DNA from: Polytrichum commune
Lineage: Eukaryota > Streptophyta > Polytrichopsida > Polytrichales > Polytrichaceae
Direction of reading: 5' to 3'
DNA length: 64,000 nt
Assembly (NCBI GenBank): GCA_950295325.1
Contig: OX485803.1
Span: 18,910,001-18,974,000, forward strand
The position numbers and the translations under genes are program-made. Each line of letters begins with the position of its first letter. Position 1 is the first letter of the stretch. The notes beneath the pieces were generated by a model. The model worked only from the letters and a program-made list of their open reading frames with translations. It searched no databases and was not told the origin of the DNA. Shown here one piece after another: positions 24,601 to 35,899 of the stretch.

Positions 24601-25764
24601 AACACAAACTCAATACATTTACAAACTCAATACATTTACAAATTTGTGCAAAATTCACCCAGTCACCTCAGAATGAAAGGCAACTGCTCTTTACATGGTT
24701 TCTAACAAAAGTGTGTGAGATTATTTCCAATCTATGAGGGTCAAGTAACGGATGAAGAGAAAGAGGGGAAAATATGTCATTAACCACGTCCAGAAGCCTA
24801 CAAAACGATTCTATTCTACCAGAAGGACTTTCTGGCTACTGTCCAGAACTTTTAACCCAAAACCATCAGCAGGAGATTAAATGAAGCCAATCCGGTGTCG
24901 GATTTGTAGGGACTGTTTGTTTGATAAAACTGAGAACGTGATATTTTCAACTCATAGTCTGATAGGGCAACCACATCACCACCCATACGTAAGACCCATA
25001 CTCCCATAGGCTGGATGTCTAGAGAGAGAAGGAATCCCCATCCAACATCAACGCTATTGTTACAAATTTGACTACTTGAGCCGATCGACAACAAAATCTC
25101 AAGCGCAATTGTTCAACTTCCTACACATATACACCTCCAAGATCACTAAGATGTTCACAAGAGGACCAACCGCAAGTAATCCCATTCTGCAAATTTACAA
25201 GCTTGATAATTTGGCAACCACATCCTGACAGATACAAACTCTTATAATTCTCGAGAATTTCCATCATCGTGTGTATGCACATCAGTTCAGGACCAAAACA
25301 AAACAAAAAAAAACTCTCAACCCTCAAAACGGTTTCTTGCATTGTGATGTAGACTTTACTTTTGCACTGAGGCTAATGAGAATGAAACCCATACAAACAC
25401 ATCCCAGTACCCATGCCATTGTAACCCTAGAGCGAATGAGAAATTCACGCCACATGGCCAGAACCCCGTACACGACTTCGATACTCGCCAAGGCTCTAAG
25501 AAAAAATCCGAAACGAGGCCTTATACACAAGGCTTAATCCACCACACATGTTCCCCTACCTCCCCTTACCCTCGCCATGGCCATGGCCATGGCCTAAACT
25601 TCAAACTAAGCCACATGACCATGCCTTTTTTCGCAATGGCTCTCTTCCACACAAGAGGGAGAGAGAAATCGAAACCCCCTATACCTGCACAGGTCATCAA
25701 GAAGCTCCTGAGATGGGAGCATGGTCCGCTGCGGCCCGCTCCCTCCCCGTGTTATCCCCGCCAT
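21667..25764 (-). CDS. DCP2: mRNA-decapping enzyme subunit 2 (Nudix hydrolase)
   Basis: Removes the m7G cap from mRNA in cytoplasmic processing bodies, committing the transcript to 5'-3' decay; works with DCP1 and VCS in plants. Exons on the minus strand are 25764-25685, 24269-24118, 23994-23867, 23492-23394, 23129-22977, 22751-22642, 22280-22213 and 21941-21667, giving 354 aa with every junction phase-consistent. The N-terminal regulatory domain (LPSQELLDDLCSRFVLNVP, then QAHWFYED) is followed by the catalytic Nudix domain: SWSFPRGKK leads into the Nudix box, where G, E, RE and EE all occupy the required spacing and an intron splits RE from VMEETGF. Box B (LTKKEIS, EIAWHRVEELP) follows. The C-terminal tail is proline-rich (about residues 280-310) and ends in the conserved KAFRNFRFD-type motif. 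Intron 1 is the longest (1415 bp). All catalytic residues are present, so activity is expected. Confidence 0.96.
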
Positions 25765-26349
25765 GGCTGCAACTCTCCTATCACCACGAAGCTACAATCT
25801 CTGAGTTCTCCGAACACCCGCCATCGCATCGCAAGGGGGAAAAAATCTGAGGTTCGCCGAGCGAGTGCCCACCGTCGAGCCAAACAAGCTCGAGTACGTC
25901 CCGCAAGAGCAGAATCCGCGGGCCACACCGAAACTACCCCTCCTGGTCCGCCATAGCTGCAACGGTCACCAGCCGGTTACCATGGCACAGGGGACCGGAA
26001 CAGAGCGCCTACGTCCGCGGGAGATGAGTTAGGGCGACCGGCAGCTGGCGGCGGGCTGGACTCTGGGACTCTTGGGTGCTCGTGGCATCTACTTAATAGG
26101 GGGCGATCAGAGGTTCGAACTCGAACCAGTCAAACAATTGAAAACGGAAAACAATAAAGGCAACAGAATTTCCCCCTTAAATCATTGGAAGCGTATCTTC
26201 TACGGTATCATTCTTTCTGGTGTATGTATAGGTGCCTATCTCCTTTGCGACTCGGTCCATTTAATTGGCTCCTAAATTTAATCCATGAAAAGGTCACGGT
26301 GACATACATGTCATCACTATTATCATGTTATTAGCGGCCCTTAAGTTAC
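25765..26349. other. DCP2 5' flank, GC-rich near the gene
   Basis: GC-rich sequence immediately upstream of the DCP2 start (25765-26060) is the likely promoter and 5' UTR. A 67-codon frame on the plus strand (26072-26275) has a hydrophobic stretch but no known relative, and I do not call it. Confidence 0.45.
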
Positions 26350-26352
26350 TTA

Positions 26353-26874
26353 GGGCATGTTTAGACTTGGGGCCAGCGCCAATATGAACGAAGGCCAATA
26401 TGTCCCATGTGGCATGCAAATGGGCCCCCAAGGCCATTAATAAGATATTAACCTAACTCCATTCATTGCTTTCATGTGTAAACCTATTTAGGTGGGGTTG
26501 GGGCCATTTGGAGGCTGCAATTATGAGAGGGCTCCAATGTACTCATGAACTATTCTATGGATAATGATTAAAGTATAATAAATTTAGAATTTCTCCCCTC
26601 CTATTCAATGCTCAAAGAATAAACTACTACAAGCAAATAAAAGCTTTGACAATGGCCTCAACTAGAGGGAAAGAGTCCACAAGGTTGGGAGCTCTCTTTT
26701 CCAAGGCTTGAGGCCATTGTCATGATGAATAAAATAATTTATTTGTTAATTGGCCCCAACTCATGGTGTAAACTTGAAGAGGTGAGTACGTCCCAGCCTC
26801 TCTACCAATGAGAGGAGTGGATTTCTTGCACCCCAGCCCATTTTTGAGCCCTGACTTCAAGTCTAAACCCGCCC
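26353..26874. mobile_element. Tourist-like MITE, 522 bp, TTA target duplication
   Basis: The left end GGGCATGTTTAGACTTG and the reverse-complemented right end GGGCGGGTTTAGACTTG differ at two positions, and TTA flanks both (26350-26352 and 26875-26877). The GGGC..GTTT start plus TTA is the classic Tourist/PIF-Harbinger pattern. Inside, 26649-26720 forms a second hairpin (GACAATGGCCTCAA ... TTGAGGCCATTGTC). No coding capacity. Confidence 0.85.
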
Positions 26875-26877
26875 TTA

Positions 26878-29800
26878 ATCGCCCACTTTTAGCTCTGCAC
26901 CCACTATGTACATCTAGAACATTGACCACGAGATCATTAGCAAATCTACAATGAGGTCGTACCCGCTTCCCCATGTTTTTAGAGGTTCCATAATATGTTA
27001 TGTGTTATCATTGTGGTGAAGATTTTCTTTTTTCTTTTTCGATGATCATATAGGTGTTAGGTCTTTCTGATTATGTTGACGACTAAAATTATAACATTTA
27101 ACAGTTTTTGAGCATGTAGTCCAATCTTCTTCTTTCTTAAATACATGTCTTTTTGGTGTTTGTTTTTATATCTATATTTATCATGCACCGTTCAAATACA
27201 AGTGTTAGATTAAGATGAGGAGCCACGGCAATTTTGTCTGAGGTCTATTGGGTGGAAGTTATAAAGTTCATTTGTTGTGAGTCACATTTAGATTTAATTT
27301 CTTTAAAGCTACACAAAATATGATATGTAGTGTTTGATACACTAAATACGAATGCATACACTAAATATCAATAACCTTATGAAAGTAAGTAACATTGAAT
27401 GAAAACTCAAACACTAAATATCAACTATGGTAATATGTGGAACTTACATGTTTGAATTTAGTGTTAGTAAGGATATGAAAAAGAGAGGATATAATAAGGG
27501 ATGTGGCAGTCAGGAAAGTAGCAGCACGTTTATGTCTAACACTAATTGTCAAAGAATTGAAAAATTAGTGTTGAGCATGGTAGGGCGGTAACAACACTAA
27601 ATATAATCAAACACTAAATATCATGTTTTGTGTATATATGTTGTCTTGTTACATATCATTGAATGTATATGTCGTAGTAGGAACAATTTGTCATATTATG
27701 ATGATGTAAAGCCACATTGAATTATGGTCATAATACATCTGACATGTGGACCACAATAAAACCATCGATGATTCTAGAGAGAGAGAGAGAAAAAAAAACT
27801 TCGGTCTCTGGAGGAGACCGACGTGAATTAAGTGTCTGTTCGATCCACCAATGATTCTAGAAAATAATGTGACGCACAATAAATAGTTCAATGTTCATTC
27901 CATGAAAAGCGGGGCACACACTAAGCAAAGATACATACATTGATACGTGCGATAAGATTGCCACACACTAATACATCAACAATCCACACTATTTTGAATA
28001 TTTACTACCACAATATTAAAATACATTATTATTAGTATTATTGCTTTGTTTTGTTTTGCTATGGTTGCTTTCATTAGCGAAGTTATAGTGGTTTTTTTTT
28101 TTGGTACCAAGATAATTTGCATGAGTGAAGACCTATCCATGAAGGCAACCTAAATGCACGTATCAGTGTAGGCAATCGTACAATATTTTTCTATTTGAAC
28201 ACCTAGGCTTTGTATTGATGAGATGTCTAGGTATTTAAAAAAGTATCTTAACCTATGATGCGACTAGATATTGCATATGCCAAATTCGAGGTTAGTCAAG
28301 AACTACACTAAATATTGTATTTAGTGTCCCCATTTATGTTTGTCTTGCTCAATACTAATTGTATTGAGTCTGCCCATATAGTGTCACCAAGACTAAATGT
28401 AAGCCTAACATTATTTTTCATTCCTTGTAGAAAAATTTAGGCATTATAGATTTACAATGTTACTACTGTTGTCATTTCCATCCAAGTTTTCATCCAAACT
28501 TCATCATCCATGATAATGTTTCATTACAAGTTTGTTGAGATACATAATATACCGAACTTTGTTTCAAAATTTGGATGAATAAAAAATAAGTTGGGATGTC
28601 AACACTTGTAAACTTATTTATAAGAAGTGTCATGAGGAAAGCTACCACAGTGACATAAAATACCATATGACATTAACTATATCATTTATTGTAGTCCAAA
28701 CTCATCTCAAAAGCAAGCTCTCTTTGTGAGAGCCATGACATTACTTTCAATTTCAATCCAAATTCAAGCAAAAAGAGACATCTCGAGTCTATAGGACTTA
28801 GAAAATTTTAAACCTTAAAGGGATAAAGGTTGACCTTATATTACAATATATATGTCTTAGAATGGACATAACACTTGATTATTGCTTAATACAATGGTGT
28901 GGTGTATGTCTATATTATCATTGTGTCTTTGAGATGTTTATGGGAGCCAAGAAGGTCATGAAAGCTTCTCAGATATAAACATGTCATATAATGAATTGGT
29001 TGGTGGTAGATACATTTAGACTTGAACATGTCCCTCTAAGCAGTCCAAGATGATCTTAAACTAACAAATTATAGTAGAGAGGTACCCAAAACCAAATGAA
29101 GTGGTTGGCAATTTGATTCTCGCATGTAAAATATTCTCTCTATTTGACAAAAACTAGCCAAGTTGCCATACGCCTCTTGTGTACCCGATAAAAAAGAATA
29201 TGTACCTCTAAGTTTAATATACATAAAACCAAAACTTGACCCAAAACCAACACCTAATTTTTTTTTGACAATAGAGTTATCCGTAAAGTGAGCTGAAGAG
29301 AGGGTTTTGGGCATGGATTTGAGAAAATTGTGTGACAGGCCCTAAAAGTGGAGCAGGTGTCTGTAGCTACAAAAAAACACAGGCACAAATCTTTTGAGGG
29401 ACCGGAAATGGTGAAATTTTTTTTTTGCTCCTGTGTTGCGAGCGCGCCCCGGGAATTTAGCGTCGCTTTGTCAGAGGGCCCTCTCTTGTTTCGCTAATTC
29501 TGTTAGGGGTGCAGACAAGACGCGCATGATGGCGATGGCGATGGTGGGGTGAGGTGATGGTGGACAGGGGAAGGGGGGAAGGCGGCGATGCAAAGCAAAG
29601 CAAAGGAAAAACAAGTGGCTCTCTCTCATCTTTGTGGGGGGATCAAGGATGAAGGCGTGGCTTGTGGCAAAGGGGAGGAGGCCAAAAGGGTGAAGCACGC
29701 CCAAAATCAGCAAGCACGCATGACGGCCTCAACCACGAATAGGCGGACCCCGATTCTGTCATCCAAAAACAAGCAGACCATCTCTGACCCTAAACCCTGG

Positions 29801-30994
29801 CCTTGTGTATTATGCCCCGGAATTCAAGAGCCTTACTTTGCGTTTCCATGGGTTTGTGTGAATAGTGCACTCAAAATCTGTCAAAACACCAGCTTACTTT
29901 ACGGATAACTCCAATAGGCACATATTGAATCTAAACATATGATATAGGTGTTTATTTAGATTGCCTACAAATGAAACTTTAAACCCTTAAAACTTTTTCA
30001 TATGGTGTCCAAACAACACATTTAATATTGCATTAAAATCCTCTTGATTTTTTTTAAAATTAAGATATTCATAATTATAATAATAAGAAATATGCTCCAC
30101 ATTTACTATGTCACTTTTGGGTACAATTACCTTATGTTAGAAAGAAATTAAGGCCATTGTAAGATACAAAACCCTTTTTTGACTACATTCTCTTAGTTGG
30201 ACATATGTATTTGAATGGTATGTGGTTAGGTGTGGCTTAAAGAATGAATACCAAAAAGAAAAGAAGAAGAAGATAATTGATATGTGCTTAAGGGAGATTG
30301 GACTGCATGTTCGAAATATGATAACCATTTTAAATTCAATACAACACAATTGGGGGGACTATATGACCAAGTATTCGTCCCAAGAATCTTCTTTTTGATC
30401 ATGAATAAAATATTCATATGAGCTCCAAAAATTATGAGGAAAGTGGCAATGCCCTCGATTTGGATTTGCTACTAATCATCTTGTACTCATCGCACGCTTC
30501 ATATGCTAGGAGAAGTCAGCTAGTTGGAAAAAGCAAATATTTACAACCCATCCACCTGAATGTGAGGGCCTAACCTGAGAAGGAAGAAAATGATCATCTG
30601 CAACATGATAATTGTAACAGAAGGTGTATTGACTATGTTTTGATAGTTCAGGGACTCTGCTCGTAAGGCTTGCAACAGAAGACAAATCAAGTGCTTATCT
30701 ATCATGCATTACTTCGCCATCTATAACCTTCAGTCAGTTGCCATTAGCACTGCAAACAACCAGCAGAACTAAGGAGATGCTATGTACAATAGGAGTTACA
30801 AAAGATGTTACTCAATTGAAACACTAAGCCACGTCCTTGTCATTACATATGCAGGCCTGGTGTCCTAAAGCATAACCCATGATACTGTAAGTCGAAGAGG
30901 TACATATATTCTACATGCCATTCACAGAGGAGAACATTTCAATCAGGTCACAACTAACTCCACCAAAACCTGACGCTGAGCAAAAGGTGATAAA
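26878..30994. other. AT-rich intergenic region with repeat copies, no gene
   Basis: Contains copies of the ~330-bp dispersed repeat (27040-27215 +, 30195-30510 -), the second SINE-like copy (29046-29190) and many ACACTAAATAT words between 27290 and 28400. A small GC-rich patch at 29430-29820 has a 106-codon frame of no recognisable family. The last few hundred bases are likely the 3' UTR of the MIF-like gene. Confidence 0.45.
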
Positions 30995-33254
30995 CTAGAA
31001 AGTCGAGCCATTCCAGCCGAAGTCAGTTCTCTGCACGTACAACAGAGACACCAATGAGTTGAAAAATCAATCCAAAGCCTTGTCAACATAAGCACCTGAG
31101 CCCTTGTGCCTTCTTGGTGTGCATATTGAACTCCACCATTCATTCAGGGGGAGAAAAAAATTATTTAAAAAAAGGATTTACATGTTTAGTTGATGATCTC
31201 ACGCTTACGTTTGAGGATATGTATTGAATCATGTCATGCTTCAGATACAGCTACTTACCCATGGACATCAACCGCTAAGGGTCTTCTGTATAATTTTCAA
31301 GGCTTGTAGCCTTTAGCAGTAAGACCTATTGGTGAAGGATATGCATGCACATTGTTTCTTGAGAATGTGGCTGACCCTGCCCATGACATGCCACATTAAA
31401 GATGCAAGAATAAATTGATCACTTACACCAAAACTTAAGAATCTAGAAGACCTTGGGAGTGAAAGGGCACTAGCTAGCAAGAAAGTCACCTATCAGTATT
31501 GTTACTTTTAGGAGGTTGCCCATGAAGTTTTTTGATAGATGATTAGGGTGGTCATTCCTCTTCATTCCGCGTGATGCCCAATTACACTACAGACTATGGT
31601 GCCATGAGCACTGGTATAAGAAGGGAGCTCATGCAGGTGACTAGGACAAATGGAAACAGTCCTTAAGATTATAGTTAATATTGGTCGACAAGCTCCCGAA
31701 GTCTCTTTGAAACAATTTCTGTTGAAAGTTAGAATTAATACAGGAAACTGGATCCTACCTTGACATCAAAAAATTTGATGTAAAACCTTGCTGGAGGCAC
31801 AGATAATTTGGTCTTCAGGATCTCTGAAAGGGCAGCACTCAGTTGCTTGTTTGTGTCAGGCGCAATACCTCCAATTGAGATCAGCTCACCATATGCACAT
31901 GGCTCCTCACTCCCTCCAAATGACATTGGCACACCCCCTCGAAGAGATATCATTACATACTGTCAATCAAGCAACACAGAACCCATCAAACACCTCCCTC
32001 CAAAAGCCTTCCAGGATATGTAAGTATGGCTTGCAGAGAAAAGCATAGTATATCTATAATACAATAAGGTATATGTGGGTACTAACAAAGTGGCTGGATA
32101 TTGACAGCAGCATGTTGAGAGGACAATGTGAGAATGGCCTGGGACATTAATTCATATGCATGAGTACAACAGGTTGGGATGGCAAGGCCCAAACTAGTTA
32201 CAATACAACGGACAACCTACTATCCTCTCAACAGTGTGAACGCAGTGAACCAACTCGTCTTCAGTTCATATTGCCAAGCACTTGTAGAGATGGGCTAAAC
32301 TCCTTAATTCCCACCAAATCGAATAGTCTTTTTTCCAAAGTGATCCTCTCCACCTCGGATTTGGCTTCTGTAGGACACACTCTTGACCATATAGGACATG
32401 CTCTTGATGGTCAACGTAATTGGCAATACAAACTAAATGTCACACTTACAGCCACTGCTGCTCAGGATTCTGATAGCCAAAATGTCTAATGTTAATCATG
32501 AGAGCTAATTTAGAGTGGCTCCTTCATGTTCTAAGTGCTCACTCACGGTAAGCAGGTGTAAATGATCACTTTAAGCTCTGCATCTACTTCCCCACTTCCC
32601 ATAGGTTGTGAAGCATGCAATTAGTGTGAGATGATTGCCAATTCCAAATTGTGTCCGTAACCATTTTCCTCATCACTTTCATTGACAAAGTGAGGATTCG
32701 GTTTGACATTAAATGGTTATATGGAACCCCCCAAATATGTCCCCCATTGAGCCTACTAGAATGGTTAACGAGCACATAGTCCAATCCCTTTTACACACAT
32801 GTCATTTTGGTGTCCATTCTTAAATCCACGCCCAACCACATACCACTCAAATATAAGTTAGCTGCCCAATTAGAAAAACTGACCATGAGAGACCCGCTAC
32901 CTTAGGACCCTTCTGGACTCCCACACACTGTCTAACACCAAATCCGATATCATCATGATGAAGGAGACCATAAAGATACGGCATAACCCCGAGTCTAGTT
33001 TAGTTCATCGCCTACACATTTTCCAATACTGTTCACTCCGACACAATGGTGCGCACAAATAAAACTTCGCCTACATAAGTTCGAGCATAGAACCCCAATC
33101 ACCGTCTCTAATAGCTGAAATTGAGCATCAAGGAGCAACCTACCGATTCGGGTTTCCCGAGGACACGCGCAACGGCCTTGCTGGCGTCCTTGAGGATGTC
33201 GGAGGTGACAACCCCGTCCAGGGGCACGTTGGTCTGTACATTGAGGGTCGGCAT
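30995..33254 (-). CDS. MIF/D-dopachrome tautomerase-like protein (MDL)
   Basis: Small trimeric tautomerase-fold protein of the macrophage migration inhibitory factor family; plant members are called MDL proteins and act in the cytosol or peroxisome with poorly known substrates. Exons on the minus strand are 33254-33144 (37 codons), 31959-31759 (67 codons) and 31030-30995 (11 codons plus stop), total 115 aa, exactly the family length. The invariant Pro follows the initiator Met (MPTLNVQTNVP), so the catalytic Pro1 is kept. Other conserved stretches are GGVPMSFGGSEEPCAYGELISIGG, RFYIKFFDVK and the C-terminal FGWNGSTF. Intron 1 (1184 bp) contains a copy of the ~330-bp dispersed repeat at about 32530-32890. 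A (GA)n run lies upstream at 33427-33442. Confidence 0.95.
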
Positions 33255-35899
33255 TGCCACAAACGACGCCCAAAACAACCACGTCACAGCACCGTTTCGA
33301 GTGCCGCGCCGCTTGCTCGCAAGCTCGCAATCTCGCGTCGCAGAAATCTCACGTCCTGGCTCCAATGCTCCTCCCCTCCTGGCTGTGTGGATTGAAGTTG
33401 GTGGCGGTGGCGGGAGGGAAGGGGAGAGAGAGAGAGAGAGGGAAGGCTCGACAGAAAGCGCAGCGATCGACTCAGCGGACCAGAAACCTTGACCTGCTAG
33501 GGTTCTACGAATCAACCAATTTCTCGCAGCTCATGTTCACAAGAGCTACATTTACATCTGTACCTCGTCAAGCATGTACGAAGGGTGTAGATACCTTACT
33601 CACCGTGCCCAATTCCAGCGAGTTTTTCAGGGAGACACCCTACGGACCAGAGGAATCTTTGGCCACAAACGCAAGAATAATAATAAAACGGGCCATCCTA
33701 GCCACTTTTAATGTGGCTGGGGCAAACCAACCCGTACACTGGTTCCTTGGAGGCAAGGGTTTAGGCATTCAACAAAAAACGAGTGATGGGTTGATTTGTC
33801 TAAATCTCTTAATGTTGAATCTGTCGCTCGTGTCACCCTGACCCCTCGTCTCTTGTTACAACCTCTTGATTTTTTTAAAAATTATTAAAATTAAAATTAT
33901 TATTGTCTTTTTCTCTTAAGATATTGCATCACTAGGGTTGGCTAATGAAGGTAAAACCATGCTACTTAACATGGGCCACATTGTTTTTCTAGCAAAACCT
34001 ATTCTTATTCACGTTTATTATTGTGAGCCACATGATTTATCATGTACGAATATCAGTGTGGGTTGGTACTACTATAGTATCGGTACTTTTTTGTTGCACT
34101 AGGTAAATAGTACTATTAGCATGGGTCATAGTTTTTTGTGTGGGTGTAGTGATGCCAAATCTCTCTACTTTAGAATTAGTGTGGGCCACATTAATCTTTT
34201 CTTCTTCTAGGGAATTGATGTGGGTGGTTGTTTTATTTTATGTTGAAAGGTGTTGGTAGGAAGTTGCAAGGAGGATTGATGGGGAGACCTGGGGGTCTTG
34301 GAGCCACATTATTTCCACCCCAACTAGACAACTAGAGTGCCCCATGAAAAACATTTCCACGCTATTTTTCCATCCACACTGATAGGACTCTTGTTGTAGC
34401 TTTTGCTCTGACAAGAGGCTTCAATTTACATTGATTTTGAAGAGTTTGATTAAAAATTTGGGCCACAATAAATATGTGGAATATTATTTCTAATGCCACG
34501 CTAAATTAATTATTTAGTGTAGCTTGCATAACGATGGGTCAGCATTACACTATGTGAACAATGTTGTGTCTATGCACATGTATTCCATGCAAATTGAAGC
34601 AAAGGAGAGACTTGGTGTTCAATTTTTGAGATGAGAATTATACTTCCATTACATATAGGTACGGTCATTCCATCTTCAACCTCAAGACTTATAAAAACCC
34701 GGCAAAACTTGCCATTCACAACTTAGCAAAAATATACTTATGTGTACATGTTTATGGTGCTATTGTGAGCGCCTCCAATTCCACTTACCATTTTGGCCAT
34801 TGGATTGGCTTGGAAGTTGTCTCATTTAGTTGGCAATTACACATTGCGAAGATTGTCGTTGCCAAGTTTTGAAATCAAAGTGAGTCACATGGAAATTGTA
34901 AGAGGTCAAATTGAAGCTTTCCTTTGTAGTGAAGAGGCCCTTCCAAAATTATGTCAACTATTGAACCTAGAATGGTCTTAACTCTACATCATGGCATATA
35001 CCGATCAAATAATAGGTGTTCAATTGTGAAGAGTGTCCAGATAAGGTGGCCATTCCTTGGTATCACGATAGGCATGGTTTACAGTGATCCAATCACTTCC
35101 GTTAGACTAGATAATGGATCAGCCCATGAACAAAATCTAGTAGTCATGGATGATATTGTGCCTCCATCGATGGAAAATTGTGACAAGTTCTGATAACTCT
35201 AATCAGTAAGGGATAAGTAACAACACTTGCCACATCCTCATCCTTGATTGCCACTATGCTTCCAATAGTGTACAAAGTTTACACAGTTCTACATTTATCA
35301 TTGAAATTTGTGAAAGCAACACATAAAAAATGAAAGAAAGGGATGGCAGAATAGTTGAATTGAAATACTAAGTTATTAGATGAAAACAACATGGATGCAA
35401 ACTACTACCAATTTGCCACCTGGTGTGATGATAGAACATCTATACATATGCGATAGTGGGTCAATCTATGTCAGATTGAGCTGGCAACTGATTGACTTCT
35501 TATGCACAAGTGAAACATTTCCCTATTGATGTGTTTCAATTGACTGAAGCGACAATTGAAATTACTGAATCATCTATCAGTGTGGATGAGAGCATTTATA
35601 GGAAAACAATGCTGGCATGGAGATGCTAAATTGTTCAAGAAATCACACCGATACTTCACAAACCTGCTCTGTGATCACACAACATATACTCCCAAAAGGC
35701 AGTTTGAATCCGTTATTTACTCCTCTTCAATAGTACAGTGCAGTAGTATAATATGATGGGGGAGGGACTCTTTTCAAAGTCTCCTTTCCCAGCATCATCA
35801 AAATTGAAAAGACACCTTTGTGGATTGAGAGCCATATAGTACATTTTCCTCCAATTCTACCTAAACAAAAGCAAAAAACTAAGCTCTGTTGTCAATTGA
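33255..35899. other. MDL promoter and intergenic region, no further gene
   Basis: 33255-33520 is GC-rich and probably the MDL promoter/5' UTR, with a (GA)n tract. From 33900 to 34560 there are repeated words like GTGGGCCACATTAAT shared with the element at 19124-19453, in opposite orientation. A fragment of the ~330-bp dispersed repeat is at 34945-34985. The part nearest 35900 is the likely 3' UTR of the BTB gene. Confidence 0.4.

Noticed and set aside
33254-33841. 195-codon plus-strand ORF antisense to and upstream of the MDL gene
   Set aside because: It overlaps the MDL first exon in antisense, has low-complexity Arg/Glu repeats from a (GA)n tract, and matches no family; it is best explained as chance in a GC-rich promoter.
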